A stretch of DNA of 64,000 nt from Trileptium ribeirensis (Eukaryota > Nematoda > Enoplea > Enoplida > Thoracostomopsidae). The notes under the pieces were generated by a model. The model was given only the letters and a program-made list of their open reading frames with translations, searched no databases and was not told where the DNA came from. The stretch covers positions 1 to 64,000 of the forward strand of contig JASANE010007194.1 in assembly GCA_030248225.1 (NCBI GenBank). The letters run 5' to 3'. The translations under genes and the position numbers were made by a program. How positions within the stretch are numbered: the first letter of the stretch is position 1; every line of letters starts with the position of its first letter. Below, one piece after another: positions 47,622 through 58,409 of the stretch.

Positions 47622-48781
47622 TTAGGGAGTAACCGGAGTTCCGTTTCGGGTTCCGGCGAAAATCGTGTTCCGGTTGCGGTTCCGGCAAAGAGCAAAAACC
47701 ATACCTGAACTGCAATTCCGGTTAAAAAATTTTGTTTGAGATTTTCCACATTTTTGCTTAATCTCTAATCCAAACATTGTAATATATATTATACAATGAT
47801 CAAGCTCCAATGCAATTAAGCAAAAGAAAAGATTAACTAAGCAATGTGTCGTGTGAAACGTAAGTAGGGCACACATTTCAGTAGGAATTTTTCATAATTA
47901 CCTGCAAGTTTGTTAACATATCAAAACCAGGTCGATGCTTGTAGCAGCTATTTTACACATTCAGAAGTCTCCAGGTTACGTTAGAATTAAACCAGTCCAA
48001 CTGGGTAACAGAGTATGGCTTACGTAGAAGTACTTAGCGTATGCTTGGCTAATATAAATTGCGCCAAGCACCAACCAGTGCGCTTGTAAACTTTGTAAAT
48101 CAAACGAAATTGAAGTAAAGTAACGTTATCTACAACGCAGCCAGAAGCTTTCTTGGCTATGAACTGCTTTTATTGAAACTGTGCGAGCAGTATCACAGTT
48201 TGTCTCATTTATACCATTATGATTAGAAAGCTATCATCATTATAATCTAACTGACGGGCACTGTTTGTCCAACGATAGCCTAAACAGTGTCTGTTACCAC
48301 CGATCAGAAAATTACTTTCTATTTATTAATTCTTGTTGGAATCATAAAAACCAATAATTTCAAGTTTCCTACAGAACAACATGTAACAAACATATGTGTA
48401 GTAAAGGGAGCCGAATGGGGACAGAGCGAAAGTGGTTATTCTACGCTCCATGCGTTGCAAGCACATTCAATTTGACGCAGTATACGCAAGGATGTATAAT
48501 GGAAAGCATTTTTTGCTCTGGGTGTCCAATAAAACGGCATATTGATCGATAAATAAAAACATTATTAGCTTCCTTAGTCTCTTTAAAGTTTCAGAACGGC
48601 TATAATGCCATCGCACTACATTGAGTTTAATGTAAAATTTATTTTTAATGCATTTTAAATCGACTACACCTTAATTTCTTCCTTCATCTGTTTTACTATA
48701 TATAAATTTTGAAGACCAGGTTCCGGATCCGCTTTAAATGGACGGTTCCGGTACCTGGTTCCGGTTCCGGTTATTCCCTGA
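47622..48781 (+). mobile_element. CCGG-ended TIR element A, right-arm copy, complete
   Basis: TTAGGGAGTAACCGG at the left is mirrored by CCGGTTATTCCCTGA at the right. Both ends run inward into TTCCGG-rich sequence. The interior holds the GACAGAGCGAAA and ACGCTCCATGC words that mark the family. It is non-autonomous. Confidence 0.65.
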
Positions 48782-49398
48782 TATATATCTGTATGTGTAT
48801 TAATTATGGAAATTCTCTAGGGGCGGCAAAATTTTATGGTGATTGTTTGTTTTTCGATAGTCTACGCCTGGTTAAATAGCTGTTGTACATGACGGATCCA
48901 AAATTTTTGCCAGCGCTAGTGTTGTTGTCAGACCTAGCTATACTTTATTGTTGTACCTATTATAATACCGGGTCATGTCGTCATTCCATTTTTGTATGTC
49001 ATGTGCCATTGTAGCAACTGTGAAAACATGGCTGTTATGGTGCCTGTTTTTTGATTGAAACTACAGTACTCATCACAGTTTATCGCTGCTTGCTTACAAG
49101 GGGCCCGTGGTAAAATATAATTCTATGTTAAAATTTGTTTTTTGTTCAGTCACTGCTTGCTTGCTCGTAAGACGACAGTCTGTTGTCACGAGCGCTGTGC
49201 ATGTACCTATTTACTATTAAACGGAAGGTCAAGTTGTGTCCCCTAAAATTCGTTAGGACATTTGGACCAAATTGCCGATGCTTATTGAAATTGTATAAAC
49301 AGTACATTATTTTGACGTACATTTTGCCTAGACCTATAAAATAAAGGTGTACTAGGAACGTGATCTTGAGTGTTGGAGGCCTTATTACATTCTAATAG
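48782..49398. other. Spacer right of second palindrome
   Basis: Not repeated elsewhere in the window; nothing recognised until the exon-like frame at 49399. Confidence 0.45.
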
Positions 49399-49490
49399 AC
49401 GCTAGTGGTTCCGAAACTACTCCAAAATCCAGGACAAGCTTTGACCCTGGGACACCGGTGGACCACCCAAGCTGGGGTGTATCATTTTAG
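49399..49490 (+). CDS. Exon-like frame, possible terminal exon
   Basis: A pyrimidine-rich acceptor (CCTTATTACATTCTAATAG) precedes a 92-base open stretch reading ASGSETTPKSRTSFDPGTP then VDHPSWGVSF and a TAG. The Ser/Thr/Pro-rich composition looks like a coding tail. No upstream exon was found, the family is unknown, and chance cannot be excluded. Confidence 0.2.
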
Positions 49491-50074
49491 AAGCTATATT
49501 TTTTCAAAAACAGTAATGTTGGGATTTTAGTTTGGTCAGAAATTGTTTATACAGACTGAAGTCGAAAAAAAGATGCTTTAGCGACGTAAAAAAGGTTTTT
49601 TTCGAAATTTTAAAGAACAATGCTAAGTTGAAGCCAAAAAACTCTCGGTCACCGTGTTCAAAGGTGAAAAATGTCTGCGTCAAAATCCCGGTTACGGGAG
49701 CTGTCATGTCGGCACAGCCCACACGCCCTGATGTCGAAGTCCAGGGCCGAATCTCCATTCACGGGCTCTCTTTCGTTGGCATAGTGTATATACAATTATT
49801 CGACTTGTATTCAATATGGCCTGTACAATAATTTCACTGCTTATATTAATAATATAATAATTGTAGTACATAAATACGAAATGGTACTTTTTGCATGGGC
49901 TGTTTAACCATCCGAAAAACATTATAAATACGCTGTGTCGCTGTCGTGAGTGTTGAACGAACAGCGGTTGTGCCTTGGCCGCTGCTTCATTGTTATACAT
50001 ATATATGCTTACATATATACTTTTTGTATATTACATGACCGACTGAACGAACCGATTTATCATTTTTGTTTTAT

Positions 50075-50281
50075 AATGGCAATGGAAGCAAGCAATCGGT
50101 TGCCGCTGGATGGCCTTGATTGTTCAAGCCCTAATAATCTTCAAGTTTATGACATTTGTGGCTGTTATTCAACCAAAATGATGTTTTTACTGTTACGTGC
50201 AGTGCGGCTGCCTGTAACAGTTGTAATCGGTTCGTGGTGCAGCTGTTTGTTGGTGGCTTTCGGAATTTTGTTACATACGTA
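50075..50281 (+). CDS. Hypothetical 68-residue frame with a hydrophobic tail
   Basis: The frame starts ATGGCAATGG after ATA, a fair eukaryotic start context. It reads MAMEASNRLPLDGLDCSSPN and ends in a hydrophobic stretch of about 20 residues (VTVVIGSWCSCLLVAFGIL) that could span a membrane, with four Cys in the first half. It is not a recognised family. It may be a first exon, since the zinc-ribbon frame lies 270 bases downstream on the same strand, but no convincing donor site joins them. Confidence 0.25.
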
Positions 50282-50551
50282 ATTTAATTTATGTAATATT
50301 GGTGCTGCCATTTACGGTACATTGTACGGTAAAATTGCAAATGGTTAGTATATACTCAGGGGGCGCTGCAAGAGTAGGTATTGACGGCTAAAGGGGATAA
50401 TTATTCTTTTTAGGCGGCGATCAGTAAACCGATCCACCTAGGCATTACGAGAATAGCATGCACAGCTGAACTTATAGGAATGTGCATGCTGCGAGATCTA
50501 AGGTGCAGAACTATAATATTAGCTGCGCCGTATCTGCGGCCACAAAACTAA

Positions 50552-50740
50552 AGTGATGTTGCTAAATCAGCTGCAGTGGCACACCCAGGACTTACGACGA
50601 GAGTGCAGCCGATGTTTGGAAATCTGGAAATAACTGTTTTATCGCTGTCATCAACTTTGGATGGTATCTGCCCTAAATGCAAATTTTACGGGATGTATAA
50701 AAGTCTTTTGCACTGTCCTCGCTGTATGCTAGGCACTTAA
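50552..50740 (+). CDS. Zinc-ribbon-like open frame, possible terminal exon
   Basis: A 62-codon frame ending in TAA has CPKCKFYGMYKSLLHCPRC near its C terminus, a CxxC-x11-CxxC arrangement typical of a zinc ribbon or knuckle, preceded by GNLEITVLSLSSTLDGI. There is no ATG near the beginning. A possible acceptor (GTTGCTAAATCAG) ends at about 50570, so this could be the last exon of a spliced gene. Zinc ribbons are common in nucleic-acid-binding and transposon proteins, and the parent family cannot be named from this fragment. Paired CxxC motifs in so short a frame are unlikely but not impossible by chance. Confidence 0.35.
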   Translation, partial: SDVAKSAAVAHPGLTTRVQPMFGNLEITVLSLSSTLDGICPKCKFYGMYKSLLHCPRCMLGT

Positions 50741-52256
50741 ACTTACTTAACCAGCTTTTTTTAAATAATCAGCGGATACGGTTTCGTGTGACTGTGATGG
50801 AAAGCGCTAGCTTGAAAGAGTAGTGAACATCTAAAGTAGGCTAGCATGGCGTTTAGACTTCGTAGGAACGTCACTTTAGTTTTTTGGCAGAGTTAATTAT
50901 TAATCTATTAATTATAGATTTAGTTAGTGCTGATCAAGTACATAGTAGATTTTGGTTTTCTGAAAAATCATTAAATAAATAGTCAATAGTGATCGGTATA
51001 ACCTTTGTAACTATTTTTGTTAAAAATTTGGAAAGAAGTTGTAGAAAAATTTGTATTGAAATTTTGATGAACTCTAAGCCAGGATCGCTATCATTAGTAG
51101 GTTCAACGAATAATAAAATTTTATGCTGTGATGAACGTATGGGTTGGTCATAGCCACCGTAATCCTTAGCATGCGCCTATACACAGCAGTTTCAGTGGCA
51201 GCCCTGCACTTGTTCATTCAGTTGTTGTGGAAATTACATATATTTATGTGCGAAAAGTGCCTTCATACTTTCAAGCGTTTTGCTCAAAATGTAACTAATT
51301 TGGAAACGAAAAATATAGCTTCAAAATTTTATTTCATAACTTGAGTTCGAAGTTTTTCTGTTAAGGCACTTTCGTTCTTGATTGACTGTCTGAATATCCG
51401 TGAAAAGTTTGAACAGTTTTCACTCGTTCAAATTCACCAAAAATACAAGAAGATGCTTGCAGATTTTGATAAAAATTTGAGCCCAATTTTTGAGCTACAT
51501 TTCTGAACCAGTTGATCTTTACGCTTCGCTTTCGAATGTGTTCTTTCGCAACATTAATTTATCTGTGTGGCAGCTTGCGGGACACACACTGTTATATATT
51601 GTGCTCAACGTAGCGATAGTCGATGTAGCCATTACCACTAATTAGGTTTTTTACACCGTGGAATGTTTGTATGCGCCAAAGGTCTCATGACGCTCCAGTG
51701 GTTTGCTGGCCAGCAAGTGGATTGGGTTGTTGTATGCGACTGACTGACTGTATTATACTTGTGCATTAAATCAATTTATGTAACAACGCAAGTGATTATC
51801 ATTGTGTAGATGATTCTTCTGTGTGGCATTATAGCAGAGATATATTGCGCATTCGACTGTATAATGTATGAGGTCATGAATTTGTTCGGGATTGTTGTTG
51901 TTAGCCAATCAGCCGTGCCAGTACAACAGTAGTAAACGTAATAAACTACAAAGAGTTAGCGGACCAATAGGCAAAGTACCTATTTTATATCTTATTTATG
52001 TATACATGTTCAAATATTTAATCAATTTGTAATAAGTATCACGTTTTTTGACAACTGATATCAATCAAATCCACCATACAAAAATCTACATGATGAACCA
52101 CCATATTTTATTAGCATACACTTCAGCTTTAAACAAAGCTTTAATAAAATTCTTCAGCTTTAAAAGTCACATATTCGTGATCAGCGACATCAAAAAACCC
52201 CCAAGCGTAAAAAATCTGCAATTTTGGGATGATTTTGAAATTTGGATAAAATTAAC
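50741..52256. other. Spacer, no supported gene
   Basis: AT-rich. Open frames 51144-51344 and 52048-52341 are unremarkable; the latter runs into the MITE. Confidence 0.45.
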
Positions 52257-52258
52257 TA

Positions 52259-52422
52259 CATTACTCGCCAAAAATGACCGTCGCATTTCGAGCGAGCGAG
52301 TCTCGAGCGAGTGGCTCGCTCGAGATTTCGCAACTATTTAAATTAATAGAAAATTCTATTTTTAGAACAAATTTATTTCGAGCGAGTCGCGAGCGAGCGA
52401 CAGTCATTTTTGGCGGGTACTG
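52259..52422. mobile_element. Tc1/mariner-type MITE, third copy
   Basis: 164 bases flanked by TA (52257-52258 and 52423-52424). It has the same termini and GCTCG-rich subterminal words as 31795-31979, with a short internal deletion. Confidence 0.75.
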
Positions 52423-52424
52423 TA

Positions 52425-53211
52425 ATTAGATTATACGCCCAAGTTATAGAGCTTCAGAAATATTACATTTGCGATCAGCGACATCGAAAAACCCCGTACA
52501 TATTTTTATTGCTTTTGAAAATATTAAAAAACAGTTAATTAACTATGTAACTAATTAGCATGTTTTTAACATCATCGAGTAGTAATACACACCAGATTGG
52601 TGATCAGCACGGCGACATGTAGTATACGCAACGAAATAATAGCTTTACACGAATTATTCATTGAAAAATAAGTAATTTTTGTTTGAATATGCTAAAAATA
52701 GGATAACACGCTTAACTAGTTAGTTAATACTAATTAGCTAAATCAAATTTTAACAAAAACTATATTTCTTGAAAACTGAATATTAGGCTTTTTAAACAAT
52801 TTGTTTTAAATCGTCCCAGTAGTTATTGAGGAGTTCGCTGGATGGATATACAGAAGGTGCCGATTTTACCCCCTCTGTCGCAAGCAAAAACGCTTCGCTT
52901 CGCTCCAATAAATTGAGACTACACAAACGGTGCGTTTAGTTTAAAAGCAAGTTTGCGGATACGATCTAATGATTTACTTTTAAGCCAAAACTTTATAATT
53001 CGCATATGGAAGCGGTGATAGATGCGACCTAACCGTCTCTCCGAGACATAAAGTGGTTCACTTTCACGCAGCGGTAATATTAGTAGTATATAACCTGGAA
53101 TGTTGATACTTGTTCTGGAAACGAATTGTTGACGTCTTAATATACATTGAAAACTCTTTGCAGGATAACGATTTATGTCGCAGAAGCATTAAGAAAATAA
53201 ACGGACCAAAT
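52425..53211. other. Spacer, no supported gene
   Basis: AT-rich, with no recognised repeat or gene. Confidence 0.45.
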
Positions 53212-54010
53212 TTGGGGTTTGCGATATCAGTGTTAATTAGAAAGCTGTTTGTTGTCTCATTGCACCCGCTTGTTTCAGATAAAATTGGGGTTTGAGATAT
53301 CAGTGTTAATTAGAATGCCATTTGTTGTCTCATTGCACCCGCTTGTTTCAGATAAAATTGGGGTTTGCGATATCAGTATTAATTAGAATGCCATTTGTTG
53401 TCTCATTGCAAGCGTTTGTTTCAGATAAAATTGGGGTTTGCGATATCAGTGTTAATTAGAATGCCATTTGTTGTCTCATTGCACCCGCTTGTTTCAGATA
53501 AAATTGGGGTTTGCGATATCAGTGTTAATTAGAATGCCATTTGTTGTCTCATTGCACCCGCTTGTTTCAGATAAAATTGGGGTTTGCGATGTCAGTGTTA
53601 ATTAGAAATCCATTTGTTGTCTCATTGCACCCGCTTGTTTCAGATAAAATTGGGGTTTGCGAGATCGGTGTTAATTAGAAAGTGATTTGTTGTCTCATTG
53701 CACCCGGTTGTTTCAGATAAAATTAGGGTTTGCGATATCAGTGTTAATTAGAAACCGACTTGTTGTCTCATTGCACCCGCTTGTTTCAGATAAAATTGGG
53801 GTTTGCGATATAAGTGTTAATTAGAAAGCCATTTGTTGTCTCACTGCACCCGCTTGTTTCAGATAAAATTGGGGTTTGCGATATAAGTGTTAATTAGAAA
53901 GCCATTTGTTGTCTCATTGCACCCGCTTGTTTCAGATAAAATTGGGGTTTGCGATATCAGCGTTAATTAGAAAGCCATTTGTTGTCTCATTGCACCCGCT
54001 TGTTTCAGAT
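53212..54010. repeat. 73-bp satellite, 11 copies
   Basis: The TTGGGGTTTGCGATATCAG word recurs at an exact 73-base period from 53212 to about 53944. Other constant words are TTGTTGTCTCATTGCACCCG and GCTTGTTTCAGATAAAA. Units differ at only a few positions, and the last unit is complete to TTTCAGATA. Confidence 0.95.
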
Positions 54011-54479
54011 ATATATTTTGGATGTTGGGAGCCTAGATAATAAGTTGAGTTTCAAAGTGGCTATATATTTTGTCATTGAGGGATGCTATCATAGTTGGAC
54101 TTACGTTGCCTTCAATGAAACAGGCTATAGCGCATAGCCTCGTAGAGATACGCAGCTTCGACCTGTTTTGTGCCTGGTTTCGAGTTGAGTAGATGGAAAT
54201 TGATGCATATTGTGCATGATATATCGCAATAATTCGTAGCGCCTGCTCGAATCAGAAAGCGGCTGCTATCGCTTGGTCCCGGCACTGAGTTATTTTGCTT
54301 GTTCAATTGGACTGACCCGCAAACGTCCCATTGCCTGTGTTTACAGCGTCACATTGATATTCCCTCGCTTGCCGATGCTACTGTCTCCGATCCTACGACC
54401 CATTAAGTGATATTGAGTTCATGATGACCTTTCGAAGATGAGTGTGACTATACTGTGCTCTCTAAATTGCTGAGGATGG
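54011..54479. other. Spacer, no supported gene
   Basis: The minus frame 54112-54306 has no recognised family. Nothing else seen. Confidence 0.4.
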
Positions 54480-54830
54480 GGCTGGGGGCGCTACCGGTTC
54501 GTGTCTCTTGGAAAAACTTTGGGCTGCCCCAGTCCATCGCCTCTTGGCAAAATTTTTTTGTTTCCGGTCAGTAGAATCATTACCAAATGACATAAAATTT
54601 GGTAAACATTTGTACTAAAATTCCGCCATGAAGACAAAAACTTCGTGAATTTTGCCAAAATTTGATTAAAATTCGCTTCTCTCTATCGAAAGCTTATTGG
54701 TATCGTTTCGGACATAAGTTAGCGTTTTCTTAAGACAAAATTGCACCCTGGTCCAGAATTAGATGGACCCTGAGTGCCTCCTGGCAAAATTTTCAGTGAA
54801 TGTAGAACCCAGACATATTAAATACCTTGT
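54480..54830. repeat. GGCAAAATTTT dispersed repeat, distal copy
   Basis: Same family outside the palindrome: GGTTCGTGTCTCTTGG, CATCGCCTCTTGGCAAAATT, AATGACATAAAATTTGG, GTGCCTCCTGGCAAAATTTT. The order of words matches 34095-34390. Confidence 0.6.
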
Positions 54831-55136
54831 GGTATGGCGCTGTCCTTTTTCCTTTATTTTTTGACTTTTCGGGGAAGGGGCAAGTTTTCCAGTTTTGTCT
54901 TGTCCCCCAACTTTTTTTCCTACTCGTATGCGTAGCCACGCGCCCCGCCCCAATGGTGTCGAAGCAAAAACATTCTTTTACGATCACAACGCTAGTCGCA
55001 GCTTAAAATGGCCGATTTTTGCAAAAATTACCTAATTTTTAAAAAATGTATGCTTATTTTTACCCAAAATTTCCTCAAATGGTGATTCCGCGAAATTTTC
55101 AACGCGCGTTTGATGCAGGACAGAACGCTTCGGAGC
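54831..55136. other. Spacer, no supported gene
   Basis: Low-complexity AT-rich sequence with CCTAATTTTTAAAAAATG-type words; no gene. Confidence 0.4.
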
Positions 55137-55412
55137 TCAAGAGGATAAATATATCATATCCCATATCATACATGGACCTCGGTTCGAAGTCGGCTGGCGC
55201 CCTTCGGCATTCGGGTTGGGGGCGGTAGACGCGGTCGATGGTGTTGCGAGAATAGTTACGGGTTCGCCGTCTTCATGGGGGTCGGGTGACATGTCAGTGA
55301 AGGGGAGGGTGTAGTCGGGCCCTCGGGGAGTTGGAGCCTCGGGCGCGGTAACGCCTCTACCGACTCCTACGAGCATGCATGACCCAAACGAACACTTATG
55401 CTTGATGTGCAT
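55137..55412 (-). CDS. GC-rich Pro/Thr-rich open frame, origin unknown
   Basis: The 91-residue minus frame coincides with a sharply GC-rich island (about 55170-55380) in AT-rich DNA. The central part reads VGRGVTAPEAPTPRGP, DYTLPFTDMSPDPHEDGEP and ILATPSTASTAPNPN. Codons mostly end in C or G, unlike other frames here. It lacks known domain motifs and looks like a disordered linker. It may be a captured exon or a retroelement gag-like fragment. The start codon is probably not real, since both ends are AT-rich. Confidence 0.3.
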   Translation of the reverse strand: MHIKHKCSFGSCMLVGVGRGVTAPEAPTPRGPDYTLPFTDMSPDPHEDGEPVTILATPSTASTAPNPNAEGRQPTSNRGPCMIWDMIYLSS

Positions 55413-56094
55413 ACATGTTCATGATCCGCGGTCCCAATGGTGTACAGTTTTGAAAGTATTTGGCGCTCAAAATTTTTTCGAATTTGCCAAATTTCCTCCG
55501 ATTTGTGCCCATTTTCGCATATTTTCCTTCAATTTTCCGCGCGCCTTTGGGCCCGGTGGGAGGAGGCAGGGAGGATGAGAAGTGTGCAGTTACAGGGGTT
55601 GGGCCCCGGATCTTCAATTCTGGATACGCTCATGGTCCTGCCTTTCTAAGTTTCGTCCTTCCCCTACATTTCATGCCAAATTTTAACAAAAATAATTTTT
55701 TTTTATTTTTTGTTTTAATTTGGAACGAATGTTGGAGGCAGGACGAAAGTACTTTGGGAAAGAATAAAACTTGGAAACGCAGGACAAAAAGTGGGGGGGG
55801 GGGCAAGACAAAAGTGGGAAACCTGTTCCGCCCACCGAAAGTGGAATAAATGGGAATAATGGACCGCGTCATCTCACAAGGGATATAATACAGTAGTGAG
55901 TGTTATTATACTCTTGTTCAAGGGTTCACCATAAACTTGCTTGTGGCTTAAGACTTACTGTTTTTAGGTTTTAGAAAGCCTTTGTATTTTTAAATGCTAA
56001 CGTATACCTATGATTAGCGTTAGTAGGTGCTATGCTGAATAGTGTACTGCATTGTGTTAGTAGTTATAATTTAACGCAAGTATATATACTAAAT
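55413..56094. other. Spacer, no supported gene
   Basis: Several short overlapping frames occur on both strands, none with motifs. A G run lies near 55793-55802. Confidence 0.4.
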
Positions 56095-56102
56095 GTTTGT
56101 GG

Positions 56103-56299
56103 CAGTGGCGAGGCTAGGGTGGGGGCTGGGGGGCTAAGCCCCCCCAAATTGAAACGGATTAGCCCCCCAAATTTTTCAGTTCCCACATTTTTCGCCCCAC
56201 CAACAATCTTGACATCTTCACGCAACGAAGAAAGAAGTAAGAAGTGAACGGTCGTAGGGCTATAGCCCCCCCAAATTCAGAGGGCTGGCCTCGCCACTG
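56103..56299. mobile_element. hAT-type MITE, short form, recent
   Basis: 197 bases from CAGTGGCGAGGC to GCCTCGCCACTG, flanked by a perfect 8-bp target duplication GTTTGTGG (56095-56102 and 56300-56307). Both ends match the 782-bp element at 27416; the middle ~580 bases are absent, so it is an internal-deletion derivative. Confidence 0.9.
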
Positions 56300-56559
56300 G
56301 TTTGTGGGATGATTTTGCGATACATAAAAGTAGCGCTGTTAGAATGCAGCCACTTATATATGTATTTTTAAGGTACGTATATGAAAATGGAAATAATATA
56401 AGAACGATTAAGGGTTGTAGGTAAGTGGTTACTCAGTTTTGGCTTAACCTGAACTCTCGTAGAGAAGAAAACCCTATAATTTTGTAACATAAGCCTGTAG
56501 TAGGTATTTGTTGTCTAAATATTGGGTTTTCAAGGGTACAGCAAATGTGTGTTGCCGGT

Positions 56560-56745
56560 TGCTTCAGAGTAATTCTCAGCAGCAGTACACGGCTTTGTAT
56601 CTCTGCATAATTATGTCTAAGGGTCAAACTCCATAAGCAAATTGACACCCCCCTGCCCTTCAGAGTAATTCTCAGCAGCTGTACACGGCTTTTTATCTGC
56701 ATAATTATGTCTAAGGGTCAAACTCCATAAGCAAATTTACTCATC
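56560..56745. repeat. Two-copy tandem duplication of ~96 bp
   Basis: TTCAGAGTAATTCTCAGCAG, GTACACGGCTTT and AACTCCATAAGCAAATT occur twice in order, about 96 bases apart. A C-rich linker follows each copy. Confidence 0.85.
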
Positions 56746-58409
56746 CCCCCTGGCCGGAGAAAAACATAGCAGTTATGGGACAAAAGTAGTAAATTATGTT
56801 GAAAGATTATGAAGGAAATGTGAAAAATTATAGAACAAAATTGGGGAGAATGAGGCAAATTATTGATTCCCTCTGCTCTTTCCACCCCGATGGAACCGTC
56901 TAGCTCCGTAAGCCAATAGACCTTTGACACACGTGAGCTAATATAATATTTGTAATCGATGTTTTTATTCTTCCGCAATGGCGCGTATATGCGAATATAT
57001 GTTTATCCATCAATCTTTAAAAACTAAAACATGTATTCGCGGTGTATATGCTATATACTGTCATCAGTTTTGTTGCTTAAAAATTGTCTCTTACTGTATT
57101 GTACATACATAAATTAGGCACGAGTTACAGACAACTGAAAAAAGTTCGGTAGAAACCCGGTTTCCGGGCCGCACGTATTTGTGAACGGTACAAAAATGAC
57201 TTTGGATCTAATGCAGCGTATGGTAGTCATCCGATTTCGGTTTCAAACTCAGCAGTAAAAAGCTCAGTTTGGGAGTCCTGTTTGCCTCATTGAGAATGTG
57301 GCTTTCAAATCGGTTCTTGTTTGTTTCCACAAATACAAATAATAAGTATTGCCACAAAACAAACTAGCAATGTCTTTCGCACCGACAGTAGGTAGGAACG
57401 AAATTTCACTCTGTACATACGTATGCTATTATTTAGCTCTAGCTGCGGTCTATATATAGAGAACTAATATATATTTTTGCGAGAACACGGGCACTTGACA
57501 AAGTTTAAAGGGTTTTAATAGTTAGCGATATTTTAGAGGAACAGGAATTGTCGTCGCGTTTGCTGTTTTTGTTGGTTCGTCGGTTCGCTTTGATAGCGTT
57601 GGCACAGCAGATAGGACTTTCGGGTTGGATGTGATAGAGTGGGATTTTAATAAATCATGATCTCTGAGGAAAAGATTGTCGAGTAAGAGCTAGTCGTACG
57701 AAATTGTATTGGTAGTTACGTACGTAGCATTTATAGTTTTTGGCGGTTTGTTGAGACAGACAGTGCAACATTTTTTATTAAGCGGTGTTTTAGCGGCAAA
57801 TCGTGTTCTAGGTTCAAGTGCTATAATGTTGTTGTCAGGTTTCTAGCGTAATATATATATTGTATTTGCTTAACTTTTGTTATTATGTTCGTCTCAATTT
57901 CTTGGCTAAATTTATTCCTTTCTGCTTGTTTGCTAAATGTAGTGAAACTACTGACGCCAGCTACAACTGCCCTATAATATTAGGTTGTAATTTTTTAGTG
58001 CAAATATGATATCCATTTTTTCATGTGTGTGTTTGTGTGGCGGGTGATTTGATTGGAACGGCCTCGGTGCTATTTCTATAAATGATGCAAAACGTTTTAA
58101 ATTACGTACGGCAAATGGAACATTACAATCATCAAGAGCATTATTGTTTGCTCTGCTGAGAACCGTTTTTTAAATCTATTTGCCATCTTGCGGGCATTCT
58201 TTTTTGCTAAAATCAATAATGGGCTTCATTGCTTGGTCATGATCACAACATGAACCGAACCAGGCGTTGTTGCTTCGATTCAGTAAAATGCAGGCATTTA
58301 AGTTCGTACGTTGCAGTGTGAAGCAGTGGGTAGGTAGTACCGTTGTTTTGACTTCGTACTTGGTAAGTTTTGCATCTATCATTTGGTTTTTGTTTGTAAG
58401 TAGGATTAT
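56746..58409. other. Spacer with one weak exon-like stretch
   Basis: The plus stretch 57153-57293 is open for 46 codons (ICERYKNDFGSNAAYGSHP within) before TGA but has no good acceptor. The minus frame 58176-58382 is unremarkable. No repeats recognised. Confidence 0.35.

Larger units (their letters stand above)
37960..48664 (-). repeat. Second giant palindrome, right arm
   Basis: Inverted copy of 24920-35690. The inner boundary is the shared AGGCTGTTCAAAAAGTGGAG word. Homopolymer lengths differ between arms (a 20-base C run near 28150-28170 against about 9 G near 45470), and there are base substitutions and small indels, so the arms are not the same molecule read twice without change. Confidence 0.95.

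Noticed and set aside
47622..47640. TTAGGG word as a telomere-like repeat
   Set aside because: It is a single occurrence at a transposon terminus, not a tandem array.
24920..48664. Second palindrome as a pure sequencing fold-back
   Set aside because: Arms differ by substitutions and silent codon changes, and the differences increase outward. A fold-back of one molecule would not produce this, although a misassembly of two haplotypes is not fully excluded.
53212..54010. CRISPR-like array
   Set aside because: Whole 73-bp units repeat with no unique spacers, and the context is eukaryotic; it is a satellite.
55181..55195. GGTTCGAAGTC as a tRNA T-arm
   Set aside because: No acceptor stem, D-arm or anticodon arm at the right spacing; it lies in the GC-rich frame.
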